Assembly (NCBI GenBank): GCA_016840645.1
Contig: JAEORY010000243.1
Location: 1 to 6,294 of the forward strand
Source: Candidatus Borrarchaeota archaeon
Lineage (GTDB): Archaea > Asgardarchaeota > Sifarchaeia > Borrarchaeales > Borrarchaeaceae
Length of the DNA stretch: 6,294 nt
Direction: 5' to 3'
The stretch's first letter is position 1. Each line of letters starts with the position of its first letter. The notes beneath the pieces were generated by a model. The model made no database searches, was not told the DNA's origin, and was given only the letters and a program-made list of their open reading frames with translations. This document shows positions 6,290 through 6,294 of this stretch, in pieces. The position numbers were made by a program, and so were the translations under genes.

Positions 6290-6294
6290 CCTTT

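Noticed and set aside
6250..6294. Minus-strand frame open from the right edge to a stop at 6252-6250, possibly the tail of a convergent gene
   Set aside because: Only 14 codons are visible with no recognisable motif, and another minus frame is also open; it cannot be supported without sequence beyond the window.

Overview
This is an AT-rich window with every recognisable gene on the + strand. In order it holds the right end of an IS200/IS605-type (TnpB-family) insertion element, a copper-exporting P1B-type ATPase (copA), a 52-residue YHS-domain metal-binding protein that is easily missed, a tRNA-Cys(GCA), two tandem DUF364-family paralogues, and cysteinyl-tRNA synthetase (cysS).

The organism looks like an archaeon, although the lineage cannot be fixed from the sequence. 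The style of the CysRS and CopA sequences, TATA-like AT tracts ahead of genes, and oligo-T runs instead of GC-rich bacterial terminators all point that way. Strong AAGGAGG-type ribosome binding sites are used, with TTG starts in at least one and probably two genes. A bacterium is not excluded.

Region by region: 1-142 is a partial mobile-element end with stacked hairpins and the typical terminal stem-loop followed by TAGTTCAC. It stops only 33 bases before copA, so the native copA upstream sequence has been displaced. copA (176-2635) is full length, with two N-terminal heavy-metal-associated domains and all catalytic motifs. A 65-base spacer with an AT hairpin and T6 tract is followed by a candidate TATA box and the YHS gene (2722-2880). 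tRNA-Cys lies at 2906-2980 with an encoded CCA and an unexpected A at the discriminator position. The DUF364 pair (3089-3883 and 3927-4760) is probably one transcription unit. cysS (4833-6236) closes the window.

CopA and the YHS protein plausibly act together in copper handling. tRNA-Cys and CysRS are substrate and enzyme of the same charging reaction. The DUF364 family was proposed from structure to chelate heavy metals, so the pair may fit a metal or thiol theme, but this link is inference from neighbourhood only. No clearly new multi-gene system is visible. The best leads are the TnpB-type element end whose guide region would fall on the copA leader, the atypical tRNA-Cys, and the tandem DUF364 paralogues.
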